From the NCBI GenBank assembly GCA_014189435.1, contig CP050293.1:6329001-6393000 (forward strand): 64,000 nt of DNA, given 5' to 3'. Under the pieces are notes generated by a model. It did not search any database, had not been told where the DNA came from, and was given only the letters and a program-made list of their open reading frames with translations. Source of the stretch: Mesorhizobium loti (GTDB lineage: Bacteria; Pseudomonadota; Alphaproteobacteria; Rhizobiales; Rhizobiaceae). The position numbers were made by a program, and so were the translations under genes. Shown here piece by piece: positions 27,723 to 35,248 of this stretch (positions are counted from its first letter, which is position 1; each line of letters starts with the position of its first letter).

Positions 27723-28527
27723 CGGGGTTCCACTCCAGTGTGAATTGTCCAGGCAGGGCCGTGCGGCTCTTGCCGATGGTGATGGTGAAGGCCGGGCGGC
27801 CGATCGAGCCGGCGAGCGGCCCGGCGATGGTGCCGCGCGGCGCTGCCGGCGCCGAGGCGACGATGAGGCGGACGGGGGCGGCCGTCGGTTCGGGCTCGGC
27901 CGCCTGCCGCAGCAGGAATACCGGCCGGCCGGCACCTTGCGCCCTTGCATGCAGGCGTCGTGTCGCGGTCAGGTCCAGCCGCTGCGGATTGCCGCGAATT
28001 TCCAGGATGACCGCGGCGAGCGCCGTCATCCGGGCCGCCTCCTCGGCGACCCACAGCGCATCGACAAGCCTTGGCGCCTCGGAAAACAGCAATTGCTCCG
28101 GCTCGATGCCGAACGCGGTATGAAGCCCCCTGGCATAGGGAAAGCCCGCCTCGCGAAAGATCTCCGTCGTGCCGATCCACAGCACCGGCAACCCCGGCGT
28201 TTGCTTGAGGATCAGGCTGATGAGCGACAGGGCAAAGCCGGCGACGGCCCCGGCATCGCGGGTCTCAAGCCCATGGATTTCGCTCAAGGCGGCCTTGGGC
28301 AGGCCGCCGCTCAGGGCGGCATCGAGGCGCCCGACGCCGATGGGCAGGAACGCATCCGGCAACGCCGCAGCAATGCCGCGCCGGACGATTGTGAGATCTG
28401 TGTTGACGTCAGCATCTAGGGGCGCGGCGGCCGGCGCAGCCAAGCGCTCGGGCAGCGTCCCCTCGATTTTCGCGATCTGGCGGCGCAGGGCAAAAACAGT
28501 CTCCCGCGCCACGGCGGTCATCGCCAT
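27485..28527 (-). CDS. imuA: ImuA, RecA-like SOS mutasome accessory protein
   Basis: The protein begins MAMTAVARETVFALRRQIAK and has a degenerate RecA-like fold: GVGRLDAALSGGLPKAALSE, GLPVLWIGTTEIFREAGFPY, RLVDALWVAEEAARM and AAVILEIRGNPQRLDLTATR. ImuA works with ImuB and DnaE2 in SOS-induced translesion synthesis. ATG 28527 is chosen for the GGAAG about 8 bases upstream; ATG 28521 is an alternative. In the printed sequence the frame has no stop until 26065, giving an ImuA-ImuB fused frame of about 820 residues. With one extra base in the G5 run, imuA would instead end at about 27485, which is the end given here. Confidence 0.85.
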
Positions 28528-28551
28528 GACGGTCAGCTTCCACTTACAATT

Positions 28552-28566
28552 GTTCCTGTTATGTTC
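28552..28566 (-). promoter_or_regulatory. LexA box (GTTC-N7-GTTC) of the imuA-imuB-dnaE2 operon
   Basis: The plus strand reads GTTCCTGTTATGTTC, an exact match to the alphaproteobacterial LexA operator GTTC-N7-GTTC. It is centred about 30 bases upstream of the imuA start. This predicts LexA repression and induction by DNA damage. Confidence 0.85.
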
Positions 28567-28710
28567 CCTAGGATTCCAGAGGGGAACCCAAGAGTCAAGC
28601 AGACTCATAGGGAATTTATTCCTCTCTGCCTGGATGGCGCCGGCGCATCAGCCCGTGTCATTTGCCGATTCCGGTGCGAAAGCCTATATGCCGGGATCAA
28701 AGGACAAAGC

Positions 28711-29133
28711 ATGGCCCGCATCTACAAGACCCGCACCTGGCATGACGAACTCTCGCCCTCGATGGACGAAATGGAGTTCCTGGCGCTGGAGGCGTACGCC
28801 CATCTGCCGGAGGATTTTCGCAAGCTGACCGGCGAGATCGTCATCCAGATCGCCGAATTCCCGACCGACGAGATCATGGACGACCTGTCGCTGGAAACGC
28901 CGTTCGACCTGCTCGGCCTGTTCGAGGGGCGCGGCATCGCCGAACGCTGGAATCCGCAGACCGGCGAGGGCCCGAACCGCATCACGCTCTACCGCCGCGC
29001 CATCCTCGATTACTGGTCCGAGAACGAAGAGACGCTGGGCGACATCGTCACCCATGTGCTGATCCACGAGATCGGCCACCATTTCGGCCTGTCGGACGAT
29101 GATATGGAGAAGATCGAAGAGGCGGCTGAATAG
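28711..29133 (+). CDS. Minimal zinc metalloprotease-like protein (COG3824 type)
   Basis: This 140-residue protein ends in a HEIGHHFGLSDDDMEKIEEA segment, an HExxH zinc site with the third ligand positioned as in the small MMP-like metallopeptidase family. Upstream are RKLTGEIVIQIAEFPTDEIM and GLFEGRGIAERWNPQTGEGP, then NRITLYRRAILDYW, all conserved in the family. There is no signal peptide or membrane segment. ATG 28711 follows AAGGACAAAGC. Peptidase activity has not been established for most members. It is divergent from imuA. Confidence 0.85.
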   Translation: MARIYKTRTWHDELSPSMDEMEFLALEAYAHLPEDFRKLTGEIVIQIAEFPTDEIMDDLSLETPFDLLGLFEGRGIAERWNPQTGEGPNRITLYRRAILDYWSENEETLGDIVTHVLIHEIGHHFGLSDDDMEKIEEAAE

Positions 29134-29140
29134 CCCACAC

Positions 29141-29368
29141 CTTCGTCATCCTAGGGCGGAGCAAGGAGCGAAGCGACGCAGCGCAGACCCTAGGATCCAT
29201 GCCGTGATGTTGGTACAGTGCTCCGGCGGTGCAGCACTGAAAGCTTACCATCCGGTTCGGCGAAATAGGCCCTAATCTTGATCCGCTATGACCCTCGGCG
29301 GAGGTAACGGCATGGATCCTAGGGTCTCCGCAATCGCTTTGCGACTGCTACGCCCTAGGATGACGAAG
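29141..29368. repeat. Intergenic palindromic repeat, CTTCGTCATCC/GGATCCATGCCG family, copy 1
   Basis: Terminal arms CTTCGTCATCCTAGGGCG and CGCCCTAGGATGACGAAG are complementary. Internal arms GGATCCATGCCG and CGGCATGGATCC flank a variable centre. Related copies are at 40.2, 51.3 and 59.8 kb. The right end abuts the ribosome site of the HTH gene that follows. Confidence 0.8.
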
Positions 29369-29380
29369 GGAGGCGTGACG

Positions 29381-29662
29381 ATGGAACGTCAGAGCTTTGA
29401 AAACGTGTGGGACGCGCTGGAAGATACTCCGGCCGAGGCCGCCAACATGACCATGCGCTCCAATCTGCTGATCGCGATTGAGCAGCGGGTGCGGAGCTGG
29501 AAAATTACCCAGGCCGAAGCAGCCGACCGGCTCGGAATCACGCAGCCGCGGCTTAGCGACCTCCTGCGGGGCAGGATCGCGAATTTCAGTCTGGATACGT
29601 TGATCAACCTTGCGGCACAGGCCGGACTTACCGTGCGTCTTGATATTGCCGAGGCTGCCTAA
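29381..29662 (+). CDS. HigA-like XRE/HTH regulator without an adjacent toxin gene
   Basis: This 93-residue protein matches the HTH_37 / HigA-antitoxin-like group: SFENVWDALEDTPAEAANMT, MRSNLLIAIEQRVRSWKITQ, AEAADRLGITQPRLSDLLRG and FSLDTLINLAAQAGL. The helix-turn-helix covers about residues 45-70. ATG 29381 follows AGGGAGG, and part of that site is supplied by the repeat element directly upstream. A RelE/HigB-type toxin gene would be expected next to it. None is present on either side, so it is an orphan regulator or the survivor of a toxin-antitoxin pair. Confidence 0.85.
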   Translation: MERQSFENVWDALEDTPAEAANMTMRSNLLIAIEQRVRSWKITQAEAADRLGITQPRLSDLLRGRIANFSLDTLINLAAQAGLTVRLDIAEAA

Positions 29663-29685
29663 TTACGCATCCAAAGCGCTGTCTC

Positions 29686-29892
29686 CTACCAATCACTCAG
29701 CTTGGTATCCGGCCCATATTCCTGACCGTCGATATCCTTCACCACGGCCTGGCCGCAGCGCATCGTCTTGGCTTTCTTGTCGTAGGCATAGGTCGGCGAG
29801 CCGAACAGGTGCCAGCCCTTGTTCAGCGCCGCCGTCACCTTGTGGCAGAAGCTGGCGTCGTCCGGGCCGGTCAGAAAGCGGTAGAGTTTCAT
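29686..29892 (-). CDS. DUF1737 family protein
   Basis: This 68-residue protein starts MKLYRFLTGPDDASFCHKVT, AALNKGWHLFGSPTYAYD, the DUF1737 signature (YrfLtGpDDasFC...aLnkGWeLyGsPt). The family is small, cytosolic and of unknown function. It lies downstream of the CitE-like gene on the same strand, separated from it by a palindromic repeat. Confidence 0.85.
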   Translation of the reverse strand: MKLYRFLTGPDDASFCHKVTAALNKGWHLFGSPTYAYDKKAKTMRCGQAVVKDIDGQEYGPDTKLSDW

Positions 29893-29936
29893 GTCTCAAG
29901 TCCTGTCGTGAATAAGCTTGGCCGGTTTTTAGTTTA

Positions 29937-30002
29937 GCATGATCTCTGGACAAACGGACCGTTTGTCCGAGAAAACCGGTTCCCACTTTTCGGGATCATG
30001 CT
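29937..30002. repeat. Palindromic element GCATGATC...GATCATGC
   Basis: Arms GCATGATCTC and GGGATCATGC flank a smaller palindrome (GGACAAACGGACCGTTTGTC) and AAAACCGGTTCCCACTTTTC. The latter resembles the cores at 18.1 and 21.2 kb. It ends next to the CitE-like gene stop codon. Confidence 0.7.
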
Positions 30003-30005
30003 CGA

Positions 30006-30896
30006 TCATGCGCCGATGGCGGCGGCCTTCGCCAGCAGTTTTTCAGCCTGCGCCAGATGCAGCCGCTCGACCATCTTGCCGTTCAGCGCGATCACGCCCT
30101 TGCGGGCGTTTTCCGGAAGCGCGTAGGCTTGCCTGACCAGGCGCGCCTCGGCCACGGCTTCCGCGGACGGCGCGAAGGCGCGGTTCGCGGCCTCGATCTG
30201 GGCCGGATGGATGAGGCTCTTGCCGTCGAACCCCATGGCCGCGGCTTCCGTGCATTCCCGGGCGAAAGCGTCGAGGTCGCGAAAATCGTTGGAGACGCCG
30301 TCGAGCATGTCGATGCCGCCGGCGCGCGCGGCCAGCACCATCTGCATCAGCCATGGCACGAGATAGCGCCGGTCAGGCGTCGCCAGAACGCCGGTGCTCT
30401 TGACCAGATCATTCGTTCCGGCAACGAAACAAGCCAATCGAGAGGCCGGATCGCGGCCAAGCTCGGCGATGGCGCCGATGTTGAGCAACGCCTTGGGCGT
30501 CTCGATCATCGCCCACAGTTTCACGCTGTCAGGGGCAAAATTGTCGTCGAGCATGTCGCCGGCTTCGAGCAGGTCGCGCGGCGTGTCGACCTTGGGCAAC
30601 AGGATGCCGTCGGGCTCGCAGCCCGCGGCAACCAGCAGGTCGTCGGCGCCCCACTCGCTGGCCAGCGCATTGATGCGCACGACCATCTCGCAGCGCTTGC
30701 CAATAGGGTTTCCAACCGGGCGGTTGGCGAAAATGCCGGCCAGTTTTTCGCGCGCGGAAATCTTGTCGGCCGAGGTGACGGCGTCTTCCAGGTCGATGAT
30801 GATTGCGTCGCAGGTGAGCTGCGCGATCTTGGCCAAGGCCTTGTCGTTGGAGGCGGGGACGTAGAGCACAGAGCGGCGCGGGCGATAGGTTTCCAT
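30006..30896 (-). CDS. HpcH/HpaI aldolase/citrate lyase (CitE-like) family protein
   Basis: This 296-residue protein starts METYRPRRSVLYVPASNDKA and has the CitE-like TIM barrel: CDAIIIDLEDAV with metal-binding acidic residues, EMVVRINALASEWGADDLL, GILLPKVDTPRDLLEA, KLWAMIETPKALLNIGAIAE and GMGFDGKSLIHPAQIEAANR-type segments. Relatives cleave or hydrolyse (3S)-malyl-CoA, citramalyl-CoA or similar thioesters. No citrate lyase alpha or gamma subunits are nearby, so a stand-alone CoA-ester lyase or thioesterase is more likely than citrate lyase. ATG 30896 was chosen over the longer frame, which runs into a repeat. Confidence 0.85.
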   Translation of the reverse strand: METYRPRRSVLYVPASNDKALAKIAQLTCDAIIIDLEDAVTSADKISAREKLAGIFANRPVGNPIGKRCEMVVRINALASEWGADDLLVAAGCEPDGILLPKVDTPRDLLEAGDMLDDNFAPDSVKLWAMIETPKALLNIGAIAELGRDPASRLACFVAGTNDLVKSTGVLATPDRRYLVPWLMQMVLAARAGGIDMLDGVSNDFRDLDAFARECTEAAAMGFDGKSLIHPAQIEAANRAFAPSAEAVAEARLVRQAYALPENARKGVIALNGKMVERLHLAQAEKLLAKAAAIGA

Positions 30897-30954
30897 AGGT
30901 GATCTATGCCGCGTGTGGTTGGTCGAGGCAAGACGGCGCAGGGCTGTGCGCCCA

Positions 30955-31141
30955 CCCTCTCCCTTGTGGGGGAGATGTCCGGCAGGACAGAGGGGGGCGC
31001 TGTCCTGCTGACCTCTCATTGATTGCAATTGCACTCTGAGGCTGTCCTCAGCGGTAGCAGAGTAACCGAGGTTGGCGATCCTTCACGCCCCCCTCTGCCC
31101 TGCCGGGCATCTCCCCCACAAGGGGGGAGATTGGCAGCTTC
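30955..31141. repeat. RIME-like composite element
   Basis: A left unit (CTCTCCCTTGTGGGGGAGAT, GTCCGGCAGGACAGAGGGGG) and an inverted right unit (GCCCCCCTCTGCCCTGCCGG, CTCCCCCACAAGGGGGGAGA) flank about 85 bp. That spacer contains GAGGTTGGCGATCCTTCACG. The same unit-spacer-unit layout, with a related spacer, occurs at 49.6 kb. Confidence 0.8.
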
Positions 31142-31228
31142 GGCCTCTGCACGAAAACTGCACACGCCTGCCGAAAACCTCCTCGGATCCGCCCTGCCGG
31201 TTCCCCGCCGGCCTGCGAAACAGGCGGC

Positions 31229-31390
31229 ATGCACAAGCGAGCAAAACCCCTTCTGCCTCATCGGCTGCTCAGCGAAGGCTGGTGGCTGGCCGATCCGCCG
31301 CGCGCGAATCCGACGGCGATCCTCATCCCTTTTGCCCGCAAGAGCCCGCCGGCGATTCGGCTGGAAGCCATCAGGAAGATCAGGTCATGA
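31229..31390 (+). CDS. Candidate 53-residue leader ORF overlapping the DUF4153/4173 gene
   Basis: The frame starts MHKRAKPLLPHRLLSEGWWL and ends IRLEAIRKIRS. Its TGA stop overlaps the ATG of the membrane-protein gene in an ATGA junction, typical of translational coupling. The start codon follows CAGGCGG. The composition (Arg/Pro/Trp) is not obviously random and matches no family I know. It could be a small protein or a coupling leader for the operon. Confidence 0.4.
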   Translation: MHKRAKPLLPHRLLSEGWWLADPPRANPTAILIPFARKSPPAIRLEAIRKIRS

Positions 31391-32931
31391 CAGCGTTGTT
31401 CTCCGCCGCGCCGAGCTATTGCAGCCGCTTCGGTGTCGCCATGCTGCTGGCAGCACTTGCGGATTTTCTGTTCTACGGCCAGCCCGCCGGGATCACGGTT
31501 TTCCTGTTCGCCCTGCTGATTGCCGCCGCGGTGGTCGCCGTGCACCCGGCGGCCTTCAGCGACGGCAGGGTCTGGCTCAAGCCCGCCGCCCTGCTTGTCG
31601 CGCTGCTGCCGCTGGCCGAGACCGTCAGCGCCCTCTCGGTGTCGATCGCGCTGGCGGCCCTGGTCATCTTCGCGCTTTCGCTGAGCGGGCGTCTGCGGCA
31701 CGGCATCGCGCGCATTGCCGGACAGATCGCGCTGTTCTTGCTGGCGGCGCCGTTCCGCTTCGCCAGTGATTTCATCCGCTGGCGCAAGACGGCGCGGCGC
31801 TTCGGCCGGCGCCGCGTCCGCCTCGCCGCGATCGCCGTCTGGGTGATGCCGCTGACGCTGGGCGCGGTCTTCCTGGCGCTGTTCGGCGCCGCCAATCCGG
31901 TCATCGACTACTGGCTGTCGCTGATCGACCTTCTGAGGCTGCTCGATCTCATCCAGTTGGCGCGGATAGCCTTCTGGCTGTTCGTGCTCGCCGGCGTCTG
32001 GGCTTTTCTGCGGCCACGCCTGCCGCGCCTGGTGCGCCGCATGCCGCGCGCGGCGCCGGCTGATATCAGCGCTCAAACAGACAAAACCGTCACCATCGAG
32101 GACATGCTGTTCGGCAAGGCCGCCATTCTTCGCGCTCTGATAATCTTCAACATGCTGTTTGCGCTGCAGACGGCGCTCGACGCCGCCTATCTGTGGGGCG
32201 GGGCCGCCCTTCCCGACGGGCTGAGCTACGCGTCTTACGCGCATCGCGGCGCCTATCCCTTGATCGTCACCGCGCTGCTTGCCGCCGGTTTTGTCCTTGC
32301 GGCGCTCAAGCCCGGAAGCGAGACATCGGCCGATCCGCTCATCCGCCGGCTGGTCTATGCCTGGGTGGCGCAGAACATCATGCTGGTCATCTCGTCGATC
32401 CTGCGGCTCGACCTCTATATCGGCATCTATGCGCTGACCTACTGGCGCGTCGCCGCCTTCGTCTGGATGGGGCTGGTCGCATCAGGCCTTGCCCTGATTA
32501 TTGCCCGCATCGCGCTTAGAAAATCCAATGAATGGCTGCTGTCCGCCAATCTTCTGACGTTATCTCTAACGCTTTATGCCGGCAGTTTCATCAATTTCGC
32601 AGCAACGATCGCCAACTACAATGTCGACCACTCCCTCGAAATGACCGGCCAGGGCATTCCCCTCGACGCCTGGTATGTGCGCTCGCTCGGCCCGGGCGCG
32701 TTTCCGGCCCTCGACCGCTTCCTCGATCATCAGAGCCGGACGGCTGCCGCCAACAACCCGGTTGTTCGTGAGCTGGCGGGGCGGCGCGGCAGCGACGAAG
32801 GCTGGTATCGCACCCTGCAGCAGAACTGGCGGGCCTGGAGCTTTCGCGACTGGCGGCTGCTCGGATATCTCGACACCAGGGGGCCGTTCGTGGTTCCTGA
32901 CGCTACCGAACCTTCCATGCCGGGCCGCTGA
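31387..32931 (+). CDS. DUF4153/DUF4173-type multi-pass membrane protein
   Basis: This 514-residue integral membrane protein has about ten hydrophobic segments, for example FGVAMLLAALADFLFYGQPA, FWLFVLAGVWAFL and YPLIVTALLAAGFVLAAL. A C-terminal soluble part carries the family hallmark TIANYNVDHSLE, LDAWYVRSLGPGAFPALDRF. The family function is unknown. I took ATG 31387 because the longer frame back to 31072 runs through a palindromic repeat. It is followed after 3 bp by a response regulator and its kinase, so the system probably senses or controls an envelope process involving this protein. Confidence 0.85.
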   Translation: MTALFSAAPSYCSRFGVAMLLAALADFLFYGQPAGITVFLFALLIAAAVVAVHPAAFSDGRVWLKPAALLVALLPLAETVSALSVSIALAALVIFALSLSGRLRHGIARIAGQIALFLLAAPFRFASDFIRWRKTARRFGRRRVRLAAIAVWVMPLTLGAVFLALFGAANPVIDYWLSLIDLLRLLDLIQLARIAFWLFVLAGVWAFLRPRLPRLVRRMPRAAPADISAQTDKTVTIEDMLFGKAAILRALIIFNMLFALQTALDAAYLWGGAALPDGLSYASYAHRGAYPLIVTALLAAGFVLAALKPGSETSADPLIRRLVYAWVAQNIMLVISSILRLDLYIGIYALTYWRVAAFVWMGLVASGLALIIARIALRKSNEWLLSANLLTLSLTLYAGSFINFAATIANYNVDHSLEMTGQGIPLDAWYVRSLGPGAFPALDRFLDHQSRTAAANNPVVRELAGRRGSDEGWYRTLQQNWRAWSFRDWRLLGYLDTRGPFVVPDATEPSMPGR

Positions 32932-32934
32932 TCC

Positions 32935-33627
32935 ATGCCGCATCACATCCTCGTCGCCGACGATGATCCGCACATCCGCGAAGTGATCTGCTTTGCGCTG
33001 GAGAAGGCCGGCATGAAAACGCTTGGGGTGGCCGACGGCGCCGCCGCCTTGCAGGCGATTGAACGGCGCGCGCCCGACCTGGTCGTGCTCGACATCGGCA
33101 TGCCGGAGATGGACGGGCTGGAGGTCTGCCGGCGGCTCAGGCACACATCCGATGTGCCGGTGCTGTTCCTGTCCGCGCGCGACGAGGAGATCGACCGCAT
33201 CCTCGGGCTCGAAATGGGCGGCGACGACTATGTGACAAAGCCGTTCAGCCCGCGCGAGCTGGTCGCCCGCGTCAACGTCATCCTGAGACGCGCCCGCCCG
33301 GTGGCGCCAGAGCCGATCGACGACAGGCAGTTCACGCATGGCAAACTGGCTCTGGCGCCGGCCAGCCACGCCGCCAGCTTCGACGGCAGGCCGCTTGCCC
33401 TGACGGGGATAGAGTTCTCGATCCTGAAAGGGTTCCTGGCGCGGCCGACGCATGTGCTCGACCGCGACGCGGTGATGGCCAGCGCCTATGCAGGCAAGAT
33501 CCATGTCGCCGACCGCACCGTCGACAGCCATATCCGCAACATCCGCGCCAAGCTGGCGGCGGTGGGTTGCCCTGATGTCATCGAGACGGTGCATGGCGTC
33601 GGCTTCCGGCTTGGCCGATGCGGCTGA
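32935..33627 (+). CDS. OmpR-family response regulator (CreB-like)
   Basis: The 230 residues hold a receiver domain with the acidic pair DD at 10-11, phospho-acceptor Asp53 in VVLDIGMPEMDG, and a Lys in DYVTKPFSPREL. A winged-helix DNA-binding domain (GIEFSILKGFLARPTHVLDR, VDSHIRNIRAKLA) follows. The segment VPVLFLSARDEEIDRILGLE is close to CreB. It overlaps the kinase gene by 10 bases. DNA targets are unknown; autoregulation of the operon is likely by analogy. Confidence 0.9.
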   Translation: MPHHILVADDDPHIREVICFALEKAGMKTLGVADGAAALQAIERRAPDLVVLDIGMPEMDGLEVCRRLRHTSDVPVLFLSARDEEIDRILGLEMGGDDYVTKPFSPRELVARVNVILRRARPVAPEPIDDRQFTHGKLALAPASHAASFDGRPLALTGIEFSILKGFLARPTHVLDRDAVMASAYAGKIHVADRTVDSHIRNIRAKLAAVGCPDVIETVHGVGFRLGRCG

Positions 33628-35219
33628 CGACGTCCAGCAAATGGATCGGCCGCAAATGGCGGCCACGGCTTGCCACGGTCGTCGTCGCCATCCTGATCCT
33701 GGTGATGGCCTTGCCGCTGGTCGGCCTGTTCTTCTTTCGGCTCTACGAGAACCAGCTGATCCGCCAGACCGAAGCTGAGCTGATCGCGCAAGGGGCGGCC
33801 ATCGCCGCCATCTATGCGCAGGATGTGCGCGACGCCGGCATTGCCGCGGAAAAACTCGGCGCGCCGATGCCGGGGCCAAGCGGGGATTCAAGCCGAAGCG
33901 TCAATCCTGACCCGCTCTACAGGCCGATCGAACCGAGCCTCGATCTCGCCTCAGACTATGTGCTGCCGACCCGGCCGGCGGCGATACCAGCCACCGCCGA
34001 TCCCGCCTTCGCCGCGATCGGCGCGCGCCTGTCCGGCATTCTCGACGCGACGCAGAAAACCACGCTGGCCGGTTTCCGGCTGCTCGATCCCCGGGGCGTC
34101 GTCATTGCCGGGCGCGGCGAGGTCGGACAATCACTCGCCGACGTTGAAGAGGTGCGCGCCGCACTTGCCGGCCGCTATGCCAGCGCGCTCAGGCTGCGCA
34201 TTCCCGACCAGCCGGCGCCACCGCTCTATTCGGTCAGCCGCGGCACCAAGGTCCGTGTCTTCGTCGCCTTGCCGGTGGCCGTTGATGGCAAGGTCGCCGG
34301 CGTCGTCTATGTGTCGCGGACGCCCAACAACATCATCAAGCATCTCTATGGCGAACGCGGCAAGGTGACGTTGGCGGCCATCGCCATTCTCGGCGGCACG
34401 CTGCTCATCGGCCTCGTCTTCCTGCGCACCGTCAGCCGGCCGATCTATGCGCTGATCGATCGCACGGAGCGTATTGCCGCCGGCGATCGCGCGGCGATCC
34501 GGCCGCTCGACCATCACGGCACTCGAGAGATGGCGGAGCTTTCCGCCGCCTTCCTCGACATGGCCGAAAAACTGCAGGCGCGCTCGGACTCGATCCAGAC
34601 CTTCGCCACCCATGTCTCGCACGAGCTCAAATCGCCGCTGACGGCGATCCAGGGCGCGGCCGAGCTGCTGCGCGATTCAGGTAGCGCGATGGACGATACG
34701 GAGCGTCGGCGTTTCTCCAACAACATCGTCACCGATGCCGGACGGCTCAATCTGCTGGTGCGGCGCCTGCTCGATCTGGCGCGCGCCGAAAACCTGGCGC
34801 CGAGCGGCGAAAGCACCTCGATCGGTGGGGCACTGGCGCTGCTGCCCGTCGACACCAGGCTGGCGGTCCGCGTGGAGGCCGGCGGCGATCTGGCCTTGCG
34901 CATATCGGCCGAGAATGCCGCAATCGTGCTGGCCAATCTCATCGACAATTCGGCCAGGCACGGCGCGACGCAGGTTTCGATTGCCGCTGCGAGCGCCGGT
35001 GGCAAGGCGAGCATCCTGGTCAGCGACGATGGCGCCGGCATTTCACCCAGCAACCGGGCGCGCATCTTCGAGCCGTTCTTCACCACGCGGCGCTCTACCG
35101 GCGGCACCGGCATGGGCCTCGGCATCGTGCTGGCCCTCCTGAAAGCGCATGATGGTATGATCCGGCTGGTTGACAGCGAGCGCGGCACGCGCTTCGAGAT
35201 CATTTTGCCGGTGGCGTGA
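33618..35219 (+). CDS. Two-component sensor histidine kinase (CreC-like)
   Basis: This 533-residue membrane kinase has TM1 at about residues 19-41 (TVVVAILILVMALPLVGLFF), a periplasmic sensor region of about 210 residues, TM2 near residue 250 (LAAIAILGGTLLIGLVFL) and a HAMP segment. The H-box is HVSHELKSPLTAIQGAAELL, the N-box NLIDNSARHG, with G-boxes DDGAGI and GGTGMGLGI. All catalytic motifs are intact. The H-box and adjoining helix resemble CreC. It overlaps the regulator gene, and the flavoenzyme gene follows at once. Confidence 0.9.
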   Translation: MRLTTSSKWIGRKWRPRLATVVVAILILVMALPLVGLFFFRLYENQLIRQTEAELIAQGAAIAAIYAQDVRDAGIAAEKLGAPMPGPSGDSSRSVNPDPLYRPIEPSLDLASDYVLPTRPAAIPATADPAFAAIGARLSGILDATQKTTLAGFRLLDPRGVVIAGRGEVGQSLADVEEVRAALAGRYASALRLRIPDQPAPPLYSVSRGTKVRVFVALPVAVDGKVAGVVYVSRTPNNIIKHLYGERGKVTLAAIAILGGTLLIGLVFLRTVSRPIYALIDRTERIAAGDRAAIRPLDHHGTREMAELSAAFLDMAEKLQARSDSIQTFATHVSHELKSPLTAIQGAAELLRDSGSAMDDTERRRFSNNIVTDAGRLNLLVRRLLDLARAENLAPSGESTSIGGALALLPVDTRLAVRVEAGGDLALRISAENAAIVLANLIDNSARHGATQVSIAAASAGGKASILVSDDGAGISPSNRARIFEPFFTTRRSTGGTGMGLGIVLALLKAHDGMIRLVDSERGTRFEIILPVA

Positions 35220-35248
35220 AGGATGCCATCGGCCGGATCGGAGAAAAA

